From NCBI RefSeq assembly GCF_000238395.3, contig NZ_CP011025.1, positions 186,001 to 250,000 on the forward strand: DNA of 64,000 bases, given 5' to 3'. The stretch is from Pseudoalteromonas arctica A 37-1-2. GTDB taxonomy: Bacteria; Pseudomonadota; Gammaproteobacteria; Enterobacterales; Alteromonadaceae. The number at the start of each line of letters is the position of its first letter. Position 1 is the stretch's first letter. Position numbers and translations under genes: made by a program. The notes under the pieces were generated by a model. It did no database searches, had not been told where the DNA came from, and saw only the letters and a list, made by a program, of their open reading frames with translations. Shown here in pieces: positions 34,369-43,611 of this stretch.

Positions 34369-35976
34369 TTAGCTTGTTTTGAACTCTATTTCAATTTTAT
34401 TATTTAAAAGTTTAACGTTGCACGGAGGGTAATTGCGGATTGTTTTAAGTACTTTATCAAAAATATGAATCTCTACACCTGAGTGCAAAACAGAATTTAC
34501 CGCTAAATTAGCGTCGCTAAGTAAATCGTGTAAGTCGTGATCTAAGTTTGAAAGACGTTTTTCTAACTGCTCAGCTTGCTCGCAATAATGTTTTTGAGTA
34601 GCACCAATTTTAGTTATGAGTAGATTCCTCTTTTCTACATCAGCTACTAAACTTGTTTTCTCTAGCGCGGTTTGAAGTGTATCTAATTGCTCGTCTGTTT
34701 TAGCTAAATCTTTAAAGCAATTATCAGTATCAGCGGTTATTTCAGCGCCAGAAGCCGCTAGGTTTATAATCATTTTAGCGCCTGACTCATTCCCTATTTC
34801 GCCAGCAATGAGAGTTGTTGCGTCAAGTATTTCGCCACCAAATATTTTACCCTTAGGTAAGTCTGATTGACCAACTTGCAGTAAGCGTTTAGCTTTCATT
34901 ACACAGTGGCTCGTTTGACGCTCAATAAAAATATTATTTGCTTCTAGGTAGCAATACTGTGAGTGAGATACATGAATATCACCCAGCGCAATTAGTTTGC
35001 AAGAAAGTGATTTACTATCCATTTTTTGATGGCCAATAATACCTTGTTTAACCGTGATGTTTCCGCCTGCGGTAAGCTCACCTGATTCAACCGTGCCAAA
35101 TATAGTAATATCGCCTTTGGCAGTTACTTTCATCCCTGGGTCTATATTGCGAGTAACAATAACACTGCCCTGAAAGTCAATATGACCGCTTTTTACATCT
35201 ACATCTGAAATGGTAAAAATATCGTCGACACGCATACCATTATTAATTTCAACCGGAACACCAGCAATAGTAGAGACTAACTCAAGCGGATTCATTTTTG
35301 ATATTTCAGTACCTTCGCCGGCGACTAATTGTTTATTTTCTCCGGGTTTTGCGGGCAGTATGTCACCTATTACGGTAAAGCCTTCTTTACCGGGAGTTGC
35401 TGGTTGCTGGCGAATAAGCACAGAGCCAGGTTCTACGCTTGCAAGCTTGCCAAAGTCGCGCATATCCACACTACCATCTTCTTTGAGCTTGGGTGCTTTT
35501 AAACGGTCTTTTAAAGTCTCTACGGTTGTTATTAGTTTGGTTGCTAAGCCATCACTTGGGAGTCTGCCTTTAGCTAATATACCTTTAACTAAAGAACCCG
35601 CTGGGTTTTCAAATTGCTTTTGCAGTAACTGCTCTAAAAAGGCTTGTTTATAGCCACGAACAATTCCTGCTTTAACGAGTTGTTTTTTTGCATCTTCTAA
35701 GCTTAATAATTTACCACCTTGGGCAAGCGTTAACTCGCCAATGGCTAGCATTTTGTCGTCGCTAATAGTTACGTTTAATGCAGCATTGTGCTTACTTGCA
35801 ACAACGAGTGGCTGACTAGAATTTTCATTTTTGAAAAAGTCATTAATAGCGTCATGATCGATTTTACAGTCGCAAAAAGCTGACTTTTCGAGAGCCTTTA
35901 AAATAAATGCAGCGCTGGGAGGAATATGTTCTTTTACATCAAGTAAAACATTTCCATTATTTGCAAGCTTAAACAC
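34369..35976 (-). CDS. FapA/DUF342-domain polymer-like protein
   Basis: This 535-residue protein has the FapA (formerly DUF342) domain, which forms a right-handed beta-helix of repeated turns (VKSGHIDFQGSVIVTRNI, GMKVTAKGDITIFGTVESG, LTAGGNITVKQGIIG). The C-terminal region near 425-500 is predicted coiled coil. In other gammaproteobacteria FapA affects polar placement of flagellar FlhF, but no flagellar gene is nearby. The start is a GTG with AAGGA seven bases upstream. It is transcribed in the direction of ridA-spoT but lies beyond their terminator, so it is a separate unit. Function here is unknown. Confidence 0.75.
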   Translation of the reverse strand: MFKLANNGNVLLDVKEHIPPSAAFILKALEKSAFCDCKIDHDAINDFFKNENSSQPLVVASKHNAALNVTISDDKMLAIGELTLAQGGKLLSLEDAKKQLVKAGIVRGYKQAFLEQLLQKQFENPAGSLVKGILAKGRLPSDGLATKLITTVETLKDRLKAPKLKEDGSVDMRDFGKLASVEPGSVLIRQQPATPGKEGFTVIGDILPAKPGENKQLVAGEGTEISKMNPLELVSTIAGVPVEINNGMRVDDIFTISDVDVKSGHIDFQGSVIVTRNIDPGMKVTAKGDITIFGTVESGELTAGGNITVKQGIIGHQKMDSKSLSCKLIALGDIHVSHSQYCYLEANNIFIERQTSHCVMKAKRLLQVGQSDLPKGKIFGGEILDATTLIAGEIGNESGAKMIINLAASGAEITADTDNCFKDLAKTDEQLDTLQTALEKTSLVADVEKRNLLITKIGATQKHYCEQAEQLEKRLSNLDHDLHDLLSDANLAVNSVLHSGVEIHIFDKVLKTIRNYPPCNVKLLNNKIEIEFKTS

Positions 35977-36094
35977 GAGTTAATCCTTTTTCACTACTTA
36001 AGTTAAGTTTGTTTTGTAAAACACAACTACAGATTGCTAGAAATTTACTTTTGAGTCAAGAAGTCAGATAAAACGAAGTGCGGAGCGAAAATAA

Positions 36095-36119
36095 AGGCTA
36101 TAGAGAAGCTCTATAGCCT
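36095..36119 (-). terminator. Terminator of the spoT-ridA unit
   Basis: A perfect 11-base stem, AGGCTATAGAG/CTCTATAGCCT, lies eight bases after the ridA stop. On the minus strand it is followed by TTTATTTTC. Confidence 0.85.
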
Positions 36120-36126
36120 GTAATAC

Positions 36127-36519
36127 TTAATTGGTAGAAGGTAATTCCATTATTCCGTCTATTTCAACTTGTGCACCCTTTGGTAGTGCACGAACACCTA
36201 ATGCAGCTCTAGCTGGGTAAGGTTGTTTAAAGTATTGGCTCATCACCTCATTTACAGTGGCGAAGTTAGATAGATCAGTTAGGTAAATATTGATTTTAAC
36301 TAAATCGTGAATTTTTCCGCCTGCTTCTTCACATACCGCAGCAATATTTTTAAATACTTGATGCGTTTGCTCGCTAAAATCTTCTGAAATCATTTCCATC
36401 GTTTCTGGAACTAATGGAATTTGACCAGATAAATAAACAGCAGTACCTACTTTAACTGCTTGGCTGTAAGTGCCAATAGCTGCAGGTGCTTTGTCGGTAG
36501 AGATAAATGCTTTATTCAT
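36127..36519 (-). CDS. ridA: RidA family enamine/imine deaminase
   Basis: RidA hydrolyses reactive 2-aminoacrylate and related imines released by PLP enzymes. The 130-residue protein has the family pattern: [67 protein letters not shown] with the substrate-binding arginine, and a C-terminal glutamate (IMELPS). It starts 12 bases after spoT and shares its terminator, an arrangement seen in many gammaproteobacteria. Confidence 0.94.
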   Translation of the reverse strand: MNKAFISTDKAPAAIGTYSQAVKVGTAVYLSGQIPLVPETMEMISEDFSEQTHQVFKNIAAVCEEAGGKIHDLVKINIYLTDLSNFATVNEVMSQYFKQPYPARAALGVRALPKGAQVEIDGIMELPSTN

Positions 36520-36531
36520 GTGTTTCCTATT

Positions 36532-38637
36532 TTATTTTTTACGATAGACTTTTTGTACATCAGGCATAACGCGAATGCGGCGCATAATGTTAGCAACGTG
36601 GATACGGTTTTTAACGGTAACCCCTAAATCTATCACGTATAAATTACTTTCTTTTTCATCGGTGGCAATTTCGACAATATTGGCTTGGGTTGTAGCGACA
36701 ACATTGGTTAGCTTAGCTAACGCGCCTTGATGGTTAATAATTTCAACTCTCAGAGCTGCAATATATTCTTTTTCTGGGTTATCGTCCCATTTTACAACTA
36801 AGTATTTAGAACGCTCATTTTCCCAACCACGAATATTTTTACATTCTTGGCGGTGAACGGTCAGGCCCTTACCTTGGCTTATATGAGCCGTAATGGCATC
36901 GCCTGGTACAGGTCGGCAACACTTAGAGTAATTCACTAACATGCCTTCAGTACCAATAATGGTCGCTTTAGCTTGGCTTGTTATATCAGTTAAATCGTCA
37001 TTGTCATTTTGCAATAAGCGCTTGGCAATTAACATACTCATTAAGTTACCAGAGCCAATTTCTACAAGTAATTCAAGAAGCGTAGTTAGTTCGTGCTCTT
37101 CAAGTACTCTCGCTATATTTTCATCAGCAATGCTATCTAGTTTGTTTTCGCCTAATGCCGAATCAAGTAAACGACGCCCTAAAAGCATAGCCTCTTCATG
37201 ATGCTGGCTTCTAAGGTAATTACGAACACCTAAGCGTGCTTTACCAGTAACAATAAAGTTTAGCCATGTTGCATTAGGGTGGGCACCTGAGCTTGTTATT
37301 ATCTCTATGGTTTGCCCTGTATCTAATGGCCTACTTAAAGGATGTGGCTTGCGATTAACGCGAGCGCCTACACAAGTGTTGCCTACATCAGTATGAACAG
37401 CATACGCAAAATCGACTGCGGTAGCGCCCATTGGTAGCTCAACAATACGACCATCAGGTGTAAATACGTAAATTTCTTCTGGGAATAGCTCAGTTTTTAC
37501 GTTTTCAATAAATTCAAACGATGAACCCGCACTTTGCTGAAGCTCTAATAAGCTTTGCATCCATTGGCGAGCACGTTGCTGCGAAGTATTACCGGCACCA
37601 TCACCTGATTTTTTATACATCCAGTGCGCCGCTACACCTTTGTCGGCCATCTGATCCATATCGTGAGTACGAATTTGAATCTCAACAGGTATTCCGTGTG
37701 GGCCAACTAATGAAGTATGAAGCGATTGGTAACCATTAGTTTTAGGCACTGCAATATAGTCTTTAAAGCGTGTTTCTATAGGCTTATAAAGACTATGAGC
37801 CACACCTAATACGCGATAACACGTATCCATAGAATCAACTGCAATTCTAAACGCGTAAATATCCATAACTTCGTTAAATAGCAGTTCTTTATTAAGCATT
37901 TTTTTATAAATACTATATAAATGTTTCTCACGGCCTGACACAGTCGCTTTAATGCCTGACTCTTCAAGACGTGCTTCTATTTCATGTTGGATATTAGTGA
38001 TAACTTCTTTGCGATTACCACGTGCTTTAGCTACTTCAGATTTAAGTGCGCGATGACGCATAGGATATAAAGCTTGAAAACCTAAGTCTTCAAGCTCATT
38101 TTTAATATCGTGAATACCTAAGCGGTTTGCTATTGGCGCGTAAATCTCAAGCGTTTCACGTGCTATTCTGCGGCGCTTATCTGGGCGCAGTGCCCCTAAA
38201 GTACGCATATTGTGCGTTCTATCAGCAAGCTTGATTAAAATAACTCGAATATCCTGAGTCATTGCCATAATCATTTTGCGGTAGTTTTCAGCTTGGAATT
38301 CTTTTTTATCTTTAAAGCTGAGCTTATCGAGCTTACTTACACCTTCAACGAGTTCTGCCACAGTTTCGCCAAAAATTTCGGCTAAATCTTGTTGGCTAAA
38401 ATCAGTATCTTCAATTACATCATGCATTAGCGCGGCCATGAGCGTTTCATGGTCAAGATGCATGCCTGCAAGAATTTGGGTTACTTCTACTGGATGAGTT
38501 ATGTAAGGTTCGCCACTTGAGCGAGTTTGTCCTTCATGGGCCTCTCGGGCTACCACGTAAGATTTTTGAACCAGCTCTACATCAGCAGCGGGCAAGTATT
38601 CTGAAATTTTCTTTTTAAGACCTTCAAAAAGATACAT
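36532..38637 (-). CDS. spoT: Bifunctional (p)ppGpp synthetase/hydrolase SpoT
   Basis: SpoT both makes and degrades the alarmone (p)ppGpp. The 701-residue protein has an intact N-terminal hydrolase domain (YITHPVEVTQILAGM, LMHDVIEDT, RTHNMRTLG), which distinguishes it from RelA. The synthetase domain has GYQSLHTSLVGPHG and VEIQIRTHDM, and TGS (VFTPDGRIVELP) and ACT domains follow. GGAGTGTGA precedes the ATG. It is part of the classical gmk-rpoZ-spoT string on the minus strand; a 122-base spacer with a hairpin separates it from rpoZ. Confidence 0.97.
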   Translation of the reverse strand: MYLFEGLKKKISEYLPAADVELVQKSYVVAREAHEGQTRSSGEPYITHPVEVTQILAGMHLDHETLMAALMHDVIEDTDFSQQDLAEIFGETVAELVEGVSKLDKLSFKDKKEFQAENYRKMIMAMTQDIRVILIKLADRTHNMRTLGALRPDKRRRIARETLEIYAPIANRLGIHDIKNELEDLGFQALYPMRHRALKSEVAKARGNRKEVITNIQHEIEARLEESGIKATVSGREKHLYSIYKKMLNKELLFNEVMDIYAFRIAVDSMDTCYRVLGVAHSLYKPIETRFKDYIAVPKTNGYQSLHTSLVGPHGIPVEIQIRTHDMDQMADKGVAAHWMYKKSGDGAGNTSQQRARQWMQSLLELQQSAGSSFEFIENVKTELFPEEIYVFTPDGRIVELPMGATAVDFAYAVHTDVGNTCVGARVNRKPHPLSRPLDTGQTIEIITSSGAHPNATWLNFIVTGKARLGVRNYLRSQHHEEAMLLGRRLLDSALGENKLDSIADENIARVLEEHELTTLLELLVEIGSGNLMSMLIAKRLLQNDNDDLTDITSQAKATIIGTEGMLVNYSKCCRPVPGDAITAHISQGKGLTVHRQECKNIRGWENERSKYLVVKWDDNPEKEYIAALRVEIINHQGALAKLTNVVATTQANIVEIATDEKESNLYVIDLGVTVKNRIHVANIMRRIRVMPDVQKVYRKK

Positions 38638-38703
38638 TCACACTCCAATGTTCTAGTGAAGCAAATTAGGTAAGCTACGAATATACGATGAAATGAAAGG
38701 ATT

Positions 38704-38738
38704 GCCAACGGCTATAGTAGAAATACTGCGCCGTTGGC
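38704..38738. other. Hairpin in the rpoZ-spoT spacer
   Basis: The spacer has perfect nine-base arms, GCCAACGGC and GCCGTTGGC, around a 17-base loop. No T-run follows on the minus strand, so it may be an RNA-processing or stability element rather than a terminator. Confidence 0.45.
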
Positions 38739-38759
38739 TAAATCAGACCGGGAGGTCGA

Positions 38760-39035
38760 TTATTGGTTGCCACCAACAATGGCAGCAACAGCAGCTAATT
38801 CTGCTGCTTCTTGGTGTTGTTGTTCTTCACGGTCAATTAAGTCCATTGAAGCGCTATCAACTAAACCTAATTCAATTTCACGTAAAGCAACTACCGTTGG
38901 CTTATCGTTTTCAGGGTCTACTAGTGGAGTTTTACCACCAACAGCAATTTGGCGGGCACGACGAGCCGCAACTAAAATTAAGTCAAAACGATTACCAACT
39001 GCATCTACTGCATCTTCAACTGTTACGCGGGCCAT
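38760..39035 (-). CDS. rpoZ: RNA polymerase omega subunit
   Basis: Omega supports assembly of RNA polymerase and mediates part of the ppGpp response. The 91-residue protein begins [20 protein letters not shown], the standard omega start, with [10 protein letters not shown] and [12 protein letters not shown] following. The start at 39035 is set by that conservation and by GGAG seven bases upstream; a longer frame to 39065 adds non-conserved residues. The alanine-rich C-terminus ([16 protein letters not shown]) is typical of the genus. It sits between gmk and spoT. Confidence 0.96.
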   Translation of the reverse strand: MARVTVEDAVDAVGNRFDLILVAARRARQIAVGGKTPLVDPENDKPTVVALREIELGLVDSASMDLIDREEQQHQEAAELAAVAAIVGGNQ

Positions 39036-39160
39036 CACAGCACTCCAAAAATAATTTAAAAGCAAAGACGTAGTTTACTCCAAGGAGCCACTTTCGCCAA
39101 TAGCCAGTGTTCAATTTTTATCAGTTTTACTTGCCTAAGCCTAATTTAAGTAGGCTTAAA

Positions 39161-39781
39161 TTATTTAAGCAGACTATTTAGTAAAACTTGATGACGATCT
39201 TCTTGCGCTTTTAGTGTTAAGCGTTGAGCCATTACAATCATTTCTATGTCGCCAAGTGCGCTCTCAAAGTCATCATTAACAATTACAAAGTCGTATTCGT
39301 TATAATGTGATGTTTCAGATTGTGCTTTTGCCATACGAGAGGCAATAACTTCAGCCGAATCTTGGCCACGGTTATTTAAGCGTTGTTCTAATTCTTCTTT
39401 TGAAGGCGGTAGAATAAAAATAGTTTGTACGCTTGGCATAATTTTGCGCACTTGCTGAGCGCCTTGCCAATCAATATCTAAAAACACATCAATACCCGCA
39501 TCAAGTTGCGACTCAATAGCCTGCTTTGATGTGCCGTAGTAATTATCGAATACTTGAGCCCATTCAAAAAAGTCATCTTTGGCAATAAGCGCTTTAAATT
39601 CGTCTGTAGATACAAAGTGATAATGCACGCCATTTTCTTCACCTGGGCGAGGGGCGCGAGTTGTATGTGATACAGATACTTTCATGTCAGCGTGTTTTTT
39701 TAATAACGCATTGATTAAGCTTGATTTACCAGCACCAGAAGGGGCTGACAAAATAAATAAGTTACCGCGAGTTTGTGCCAT
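39161..39781 (-). CDS. gmk: Guanylate kinase
   Basis: Gmk phosphorylates GMP to GDP. The 206-residue protein has a P-loop ([12 protein letters not shown], 12-23), the GMP-binding [17 protein letters not shown] block, [13 protein letters not shown] and the lid segment RGQDS. Length matches E. coli (207). It is the first gene of gmk-rpoZ-spoT-ridA, linking guanine nucleotide supply with alarmone metabolism. A hairpin at 39806-39833 lies in its leader. Confidence 0.97.
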   Translation of the reverse strand: MAQTRGNLFILSAPSGAGKSSLINALLKKHADMKVSVSHTTRAPRPGEENGVHYHFVSTDEFKALIAKDDFFEWAQVFDNYYGTSKQAIESQLDAGIDVFLDIDWQGAQQVRKIMPSVQTIFILPPSKEELEQRLNNRGQDSAEVIASRMAKAQSETSHYNEYDFVIVNDDFESALGDIEMIVMAQRLTLKAQEDRHQVLLNSLLK

Positions 39782-39805
39782 GTTTTTCTCTACCTAAAAA
39801 TAAAC

Positions 39806-39833
39806 AGGCTTGGGTTACAAGTAAGCCAAGCCT
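39806..39833. other. Inverted repeat in the gmk leader
   Basis: AGGCTTGG and CCAAGCCT pair perfectly around a 12-base loop, 25 bases before the gmk ATG on the minus strand. On that strand it is followed by GTTTATTTTTAGG, so it could act as an attenuator. The rest of the 249-base gmk/nnr spacer shows no other recognised element. Confidence 0.4.
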
Positions 39834-40030
39834 TTAATTAATTATATTGTACTTTAATTAGCTCACCTTGCTCAAGTTAGTCGTACTCATGTTGGTCATG
39901 TCCAAATTGGCTTGGGAGTATTTTGCTAAGTTAGATTTTAAATAAAATTGCAGTTTAAAATTGTCAACGGAACTAGCCGCTAGATATAAGTATTTGATAA
40001 GGTGAAGTATCACCTATTAAAGGAGCCTTT

Positions 40031-41506
40031 ATGCTTAATAAAACCTTATTTACCGCACAACAAGTAAGAGATAGTGAAGCTTTAGCGGCTAAAAATAGTC
40101 ATTGCGATTTATTTACCCTAATGCAGCGAGCAGGAGAGGCTGTATATAAGCAATGGCAGCTATTTGATGCACAGCATACATTAGTCATTGTTGGCCATGG
40201 TAACAATGCTGGAGACGGTTACATTGTAGCTAGGCTGATCAAGCAATCAGGTAAAAATGTAACAGTATGTGCTGCTGAACCCGAAAAAACATTAAAAGGT
40301 GATGCTGCAAAAGCGCAGCAGCTATGGGTAGAAGCGGGTGGGGTGGTTTTTCATTTTACAAAAGATGCTCTTAATGAGTGCGATATAGTTATTGATGCGC
40401 TCCTTGGTACTGGCCTTAAAAACGCAGTGCGCGATAATTTTGCGAATATAATAAAAGCTGTAAATAACAGTGATAAGCCCGTAATAAGCATTGATATTCC
40501 ATCAGGCATTGAAGCAAATACAGGACAGCCTTTAGGGTGCGCAGTACAAGCGACTTCAACCGTTACTTTTATAGGTATAAAGCAAGGGCTCACAACGACG
40601 GCAGGTAAACAATATAGCGGTAAGTTAGTATTTGATGATTTAGCAATTGGTGATGCGTTTACTTCTATCGCTCAATCTTCAGGAACCCTTGTTAATATCA
40701 ATAGCTTTAAAGGAATAGCCACGCGGGCAATCAATAGTCACAAAGGAAGCCACGGTAAACTTTTATGTGTTGGTGGCAATCAAGGTACTGCAGGTGCAAT
40801 TAGGTTAAGTAGTGAAGCAGCTCTTAGAACGGGTGCTGGCATGGTAAGAGTGTATACACACGAAAGCTCAATAACGCCTATTAGTATTGGCAGACCAGAA
40901 CTTATGGTAAGCAGTAATAACTTACATCAAGCGCTAGAGTGGGCAAGCTGCGTTGTTATTGGCCCAGGGCTTGGGCAAGACGAGTGGGCACAACAAACAT
41001 TCGATGAAGTAATGCAATATTGCCAAAACAATAAAATGCCATTGGTTATAGATGCAGATGCCCTTAATTTACTGGCTAAGCAAGCTTCATCATACACGTT
41101 AGAGCAATGCGTACTTACTCCACATCCCGGCGAAGCTTCGCGACTGCTAAGTGTTAGCACCAGCGAAATCGAATCTGATCGTTTTAACTATGCTCGTCTT
41201 TGCTCCAAGCGCTATACCGCGACTTGTGTATTAAAAGGCGCGGGAACATTAATAGATAATGCCCAGCACACGTGGGTATGTGAAGATGGCAACCCGGCAT
41301 TGGCCGTTGGCGGCAGTGGCGATGTACTTACTGGTATTATTGGTGCCTTACTTGCTCAAGGTTTAACTATTGATGAAGCAGCACGCTATGGTGTAACACT
41401 GCATGCTAAAGCCGGTGATATCGCAAGTGAGCGAGACGGGCAAAGGGGAATGCTACCCAGTGATTTATTCGCAATTGTAAGAGAGTTAGTTAATAAAGTG
41501 ACGTGA
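40031..41506 (+). CDS. nnr: Bifunctional NAD(P)H-hydrate epimerase/dehydratase
   Basis: This repair enzyme converts damaged hydrated NAD(P)H back to the coenzyme. The 491-residue protein has an N-terminal YjeF epimerase domain (NNAGDGYIVARLI, DALLGTGL, SIDIPSGIEANTG). The C-terminal ADP-dependent dehydratase of the ribokinase superfamily has LCVGGNQGTAGAIRLSSEAA, VIGPGLGQ, LTPHPGEASRLL and GSGDVLTGIIGALLAQG. GGAGCC precedes the ATG. E. coli Nnr is ~515 residues. The usual neighbour tsaE is not present; it is monocistronic with a hairpin at its end. Confidence 0.95.
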   Translation: MLNKTLFTAQQVRDSEALAAKNSHCDLFTLMQRAGEAVYKQWQLFDAQHTLVIVGHGNNAGDGYIVARLIKQSGKNVTVCAAEPEKTLKGDAAKAQQLWVEAGGVVFHFTKDALNECDIVIDALLGTGLKNAVRDNFANIIKAVNNSDKPVISIDIPSGIEANTGQPLGCAVQATSTVTFIGIKQGLTTTAGKQYSGKLVFDDLAIGDAFTSIAQSSGTLVNINSFKGIATRAINSHKGSHGKLLCVGGNQGTAGAIRLSSEAALRTGAGMVRVYTHESSITPISIGRPELMVSSNNLHQALEWASCVVIGPGLGQDEWAQQTFDEVMQYCQNNKMPLVIDADALNLLAKQASSYTLEQCVLTPHPGEASRLLSVSTSEIESDRFNYARLCSKRYTATCVLKGAGTLIDNAQHTWVCEDGNPALAVGGSGDVLTGIIGALLAQGLTIDEAARYGVTLHAKAGDIASERDGQRGMLPSDLFAIVRELVNKVT

Positions 41507-41520
41507 GTTTAAGCGTCACT
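41497..41520 (+). terminator. Hairpin at the end of nnr
   Basis: AGTGACG and CGTCACT pair around a 10-base loop that includes the nnr stop. It faces the convergent membrane protein gene; the T-tract is poor. Confidence 0.5.
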
Positions 41521-41957
41521 CAACTATCAGTGTTCGGCTTTAAATTGTGGAACGTTATTGCACCCACTAAAAAGCATACACCTACATAAAGCCAAACACT
41601 GCTCGCTATAATATTCCACGTATCGGCTCGTATTAATGCAGGGATAATTATTAAGCTTCGTATGATACACAAGGTTGCAATAGCAATTAAAGCGGTTCTA
41701 GTAAGTACTATGTTACGCACTAAGCCGATTGCTGATAAGGCAAATGCAGTACAGGCAAACATGAGCCCAGCTATTGCAATACTACCTAAAGGCGCAAGGA
41801 ATGTACCTTGCTGTGATGATTCTATTATTTGTATTGGGGCGCGAGCAAATATAAACCAACTAGTGCCACCCCATATACTAAGTAAATGCCATGCAGCCGC
41901 TGCAGATGCAATAACTCCCGCACTTAATAAAAATTTTGCTTTTATATTTAACAGCAT
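41520..41957 (-). CDS. Small four-helix membrane protein of unknown function
   Basis: This 145-residue protein has four predicted transmembrane helices (about 9-30, 53-75, 79-101 and 113-136). I do not recognise a family motif. Its ATG is six bases after the reconstructed stop of the VOC gene, so the two were probably an operon. The IS insertion in the VOC gene therefore separates it from its normal promoter, although the element's genes run in the same direction and may drive some expression. Nothing supports a specific function. Confidence 0.6.
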   Translation of the reverse strand: MLLNIKAKFLLSAGVIASAAAAWHLLSIWGGTSWFIFARAPIQIIESSQQGTFLAPLGSIAIAGLMFACTAFALSAIGLVRNIVLTRTALIAIATLCIIRSLIIIPALIRADTWNIIASSVWLYVGVCFLVGAITFHNLKPNTDS

Positions 41958-42064
41958 TTTATCTCACTGATTATTAAGCTGCAGTAAATCCCATTTTGTA
42001 CCATATAAGTCTTCAAAAACCACTACCGGAGTTTTTCAAGTTAGTTGTCGCATCAAGTTAAATT

Positions 42065-43081
42065 TTATGCCGCCCGCATTGCTTCTTTTTTTTCTGGATT
42101 TAAATTTACTTCATTGATCATTGTCCAATCTCGAGATTTTCCTGACCAACGACTTGGGTTCTGTAATTTCGCCATTTCATTTACCTGATGACGTTTCGCT
42201 AGTATCGCTTTATCTAATCCTAAATGACGCTGGTTTGGCGTGACAAATTTAATACCGCTGTGCAAGTGCTCATCGTTGTACCAATCAACAAATCCGCTAA
42301 CCCACTTTCTTGCGCTACCCATGCTTTCAAAGGCTTTCTCAGGGTATTCCGGGCGATACTTTAACGTCTTAAATAGCGATTCAGAATAAGGATTATCATT
42401 ACTCACAGACGGTCGGCTAAATGAAGGAACAATACCTAACTCCTGCAATGTCGCTAATAACGTTGCCCCTTTCATTGGACTGCCATTATCCGAGTGCAGT
42501 GTGACTTGCTCAGGCTTTACCTGCTCTCGCCTGCAAATATCTACCATTAAATCAGCCGCCAGTGTGCTTAGTTGTGTGTCATGAACCTGCCAACCAACTA
42601 TTTTTCGACTATAAATATCCATCACTAAATATAAGTATAAAAACTGACCTTTAACAGCTGTTGGCAAATACGTGATATCCCATGTATAAATTTCGTTTAC
42701 ACGTGTTGCCCTGAGCGCTTTTGGCTTTTTTATCTTTTTATTTGGTTTAACTTTTTCTCTGTGTGTTAATAATTTATGCGATTTCATAACGCGATAAAAC
42801 GAGCTTTCTGATGCTATCCACACATCTTTATCCAATAGTTTAGGGACTATCTTGCTGGGTGGTAAATGTCCATATTCTATTGAATTAACAGTCTTAATTA
42901 TACGCTGTTGCTCTAATTCAGTTAGCCTGTTAGGTGGTCGCTTTATCGTACTTGTTCGCTTATCTGTCATATCATCAGCTTCAATCCAGCGTTGAATTGT
43001 TCTTGCCGTTAGACCAAGTAACTCACATGCTTTTTCTTGCCTTGCCCCTGATTTCTGCGCGTCGGTAATGAGCTTTATCAA
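42065..43081 (-). CDS. IS3-family transposase OrfB (DDE integrase-like)
   Basis: This is the catalytic part of the transposase, with an rve-type DDE core: first D in YTWDITYLP, second D in LHSDNGSPM, and E in NPYSESLFKTLKY. KIVGWQVHD and EHLHSGIKFVTPNQRH are typical of IS3 OrfB. Its reading frame is -1 relative to OrfA and the only upstream start is a weak TTG at 43081. The product is most likely made as an OrfAB fusion by frameshifting on the A-run near 43141-43149. Confidence 0.92.
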   Translation of the reverse strand: MIKLITDAQKSGARQEKACELLGLTARTIQRWIEADDMTDKRTSTIKRPPNRLTELEQQRIIKTVNSIEYGHLPPSKIVPKLLDKDVWIASESSFYRVMKSHKLLTHREKVKPNKKIKKPKALRATRVNEIYTWDITYLPTAVKGQFLYLYLVMDIYSRKIVGWQVHDTQLSTLAADLMVDICRREQVKPEQVTLHSDNGSPMKGATLLATLQELGIVPSFSRPSVSNDNPYSESLFKTLKYRPEYPEKAFESMGSARKWVSGFVDWYNDEHLHSGIKFVTPNQRHLGLDKAILAKRHQVNEMAKLQNPSRWSGKSRDWTMINEVNLNPEKKEAMRAA

Positions 43082-43104
43082 TTCATGACGCTCAGTTGAG
43101 CTGG

Positions 43105-43611
43105 TTAATCGTCCTCGTTGAAACCCCAGAGCGCATCGGCTTTTTTTTTGAGTACGAGTAAGGCGGCTGTTTCTGCTAACGCTTTGTCTTTACGATTAAG
43201 CTCTTTTTGAAGCTGCTTAATTTCTTGTTTGAGCTGTTTACTGTCTGATTTTACGGGCTTCGTTGAAGGCCCTTTAGCAAAATTTTTCTTCCACTGCTCG
43301 ATATGATGTGGGTAAAGCCCTTTACTACGGCAGTATTCATTAACGGCTGTGTCATCCAAACGTCCACATTCAATAATTGCGTTAAGTCTTTCTTCAAGAT
43401 CCCAGTCTTGTGGTCGTTTTTCTGATGTCATTTGGCTGCCTGTATAGTCCGTTTCAAGTTCATGGTTTTTAGCAAGCGCTATCCAACGTTGCAAGGTTGA
43501 ATAACCGATGCCTAAATCAAGTGCAATATCTTCTAGGCGAACATCATCACATTGAGATAATGCTTTTTCAACAGCTTGAACTTTAAATTCTTGTGTAAAT
43601 CGACGTCTCAT
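43105..43611 (-). CDS. IS3-family transposase OrfA (helix-turn-helix)
   Basis: This 168-residue protein begins MRRRFTQEFKVQAVEKALS, the typical IS3 OrfA start, followed by a helix-turn-helix (LEDIALDLGIGYSTLQRWI). A second DNA-binding-like region (VNEYCRSKGLYPHHIEQWKK) and a leucine-zipper-like segment (KQLKQEIKQLQKELNRKDK) come next. Codons for LKKK near 43141-43152 include nine consecutive As, a slippery site leading into the OrfB frame. It binds the IS ends and regulates transposition. Confidence 0.9.
   Translation of the reverse strand: MRRRFTQEFKVQAVEKALSQCDDVRLEDIALDLGIGYSTLQRWIALAKNHELETDYTGSQMTSEKRPQDWDLEERLNAIIECGRLDDTAVNEYCRSKGLYPHHIEQWKKNFAKGPSTKPVKSDSKQLKQEIKQLQKELNRKDKALAETAALLVLKKKADALWGFNEDD

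Noticed and set aside
35210..35653. Plus-strand 147-residue ORF
   Set aside because: Antisense shadow of the FapA-domain gene, whose beta-helix repeats are clearly coding.
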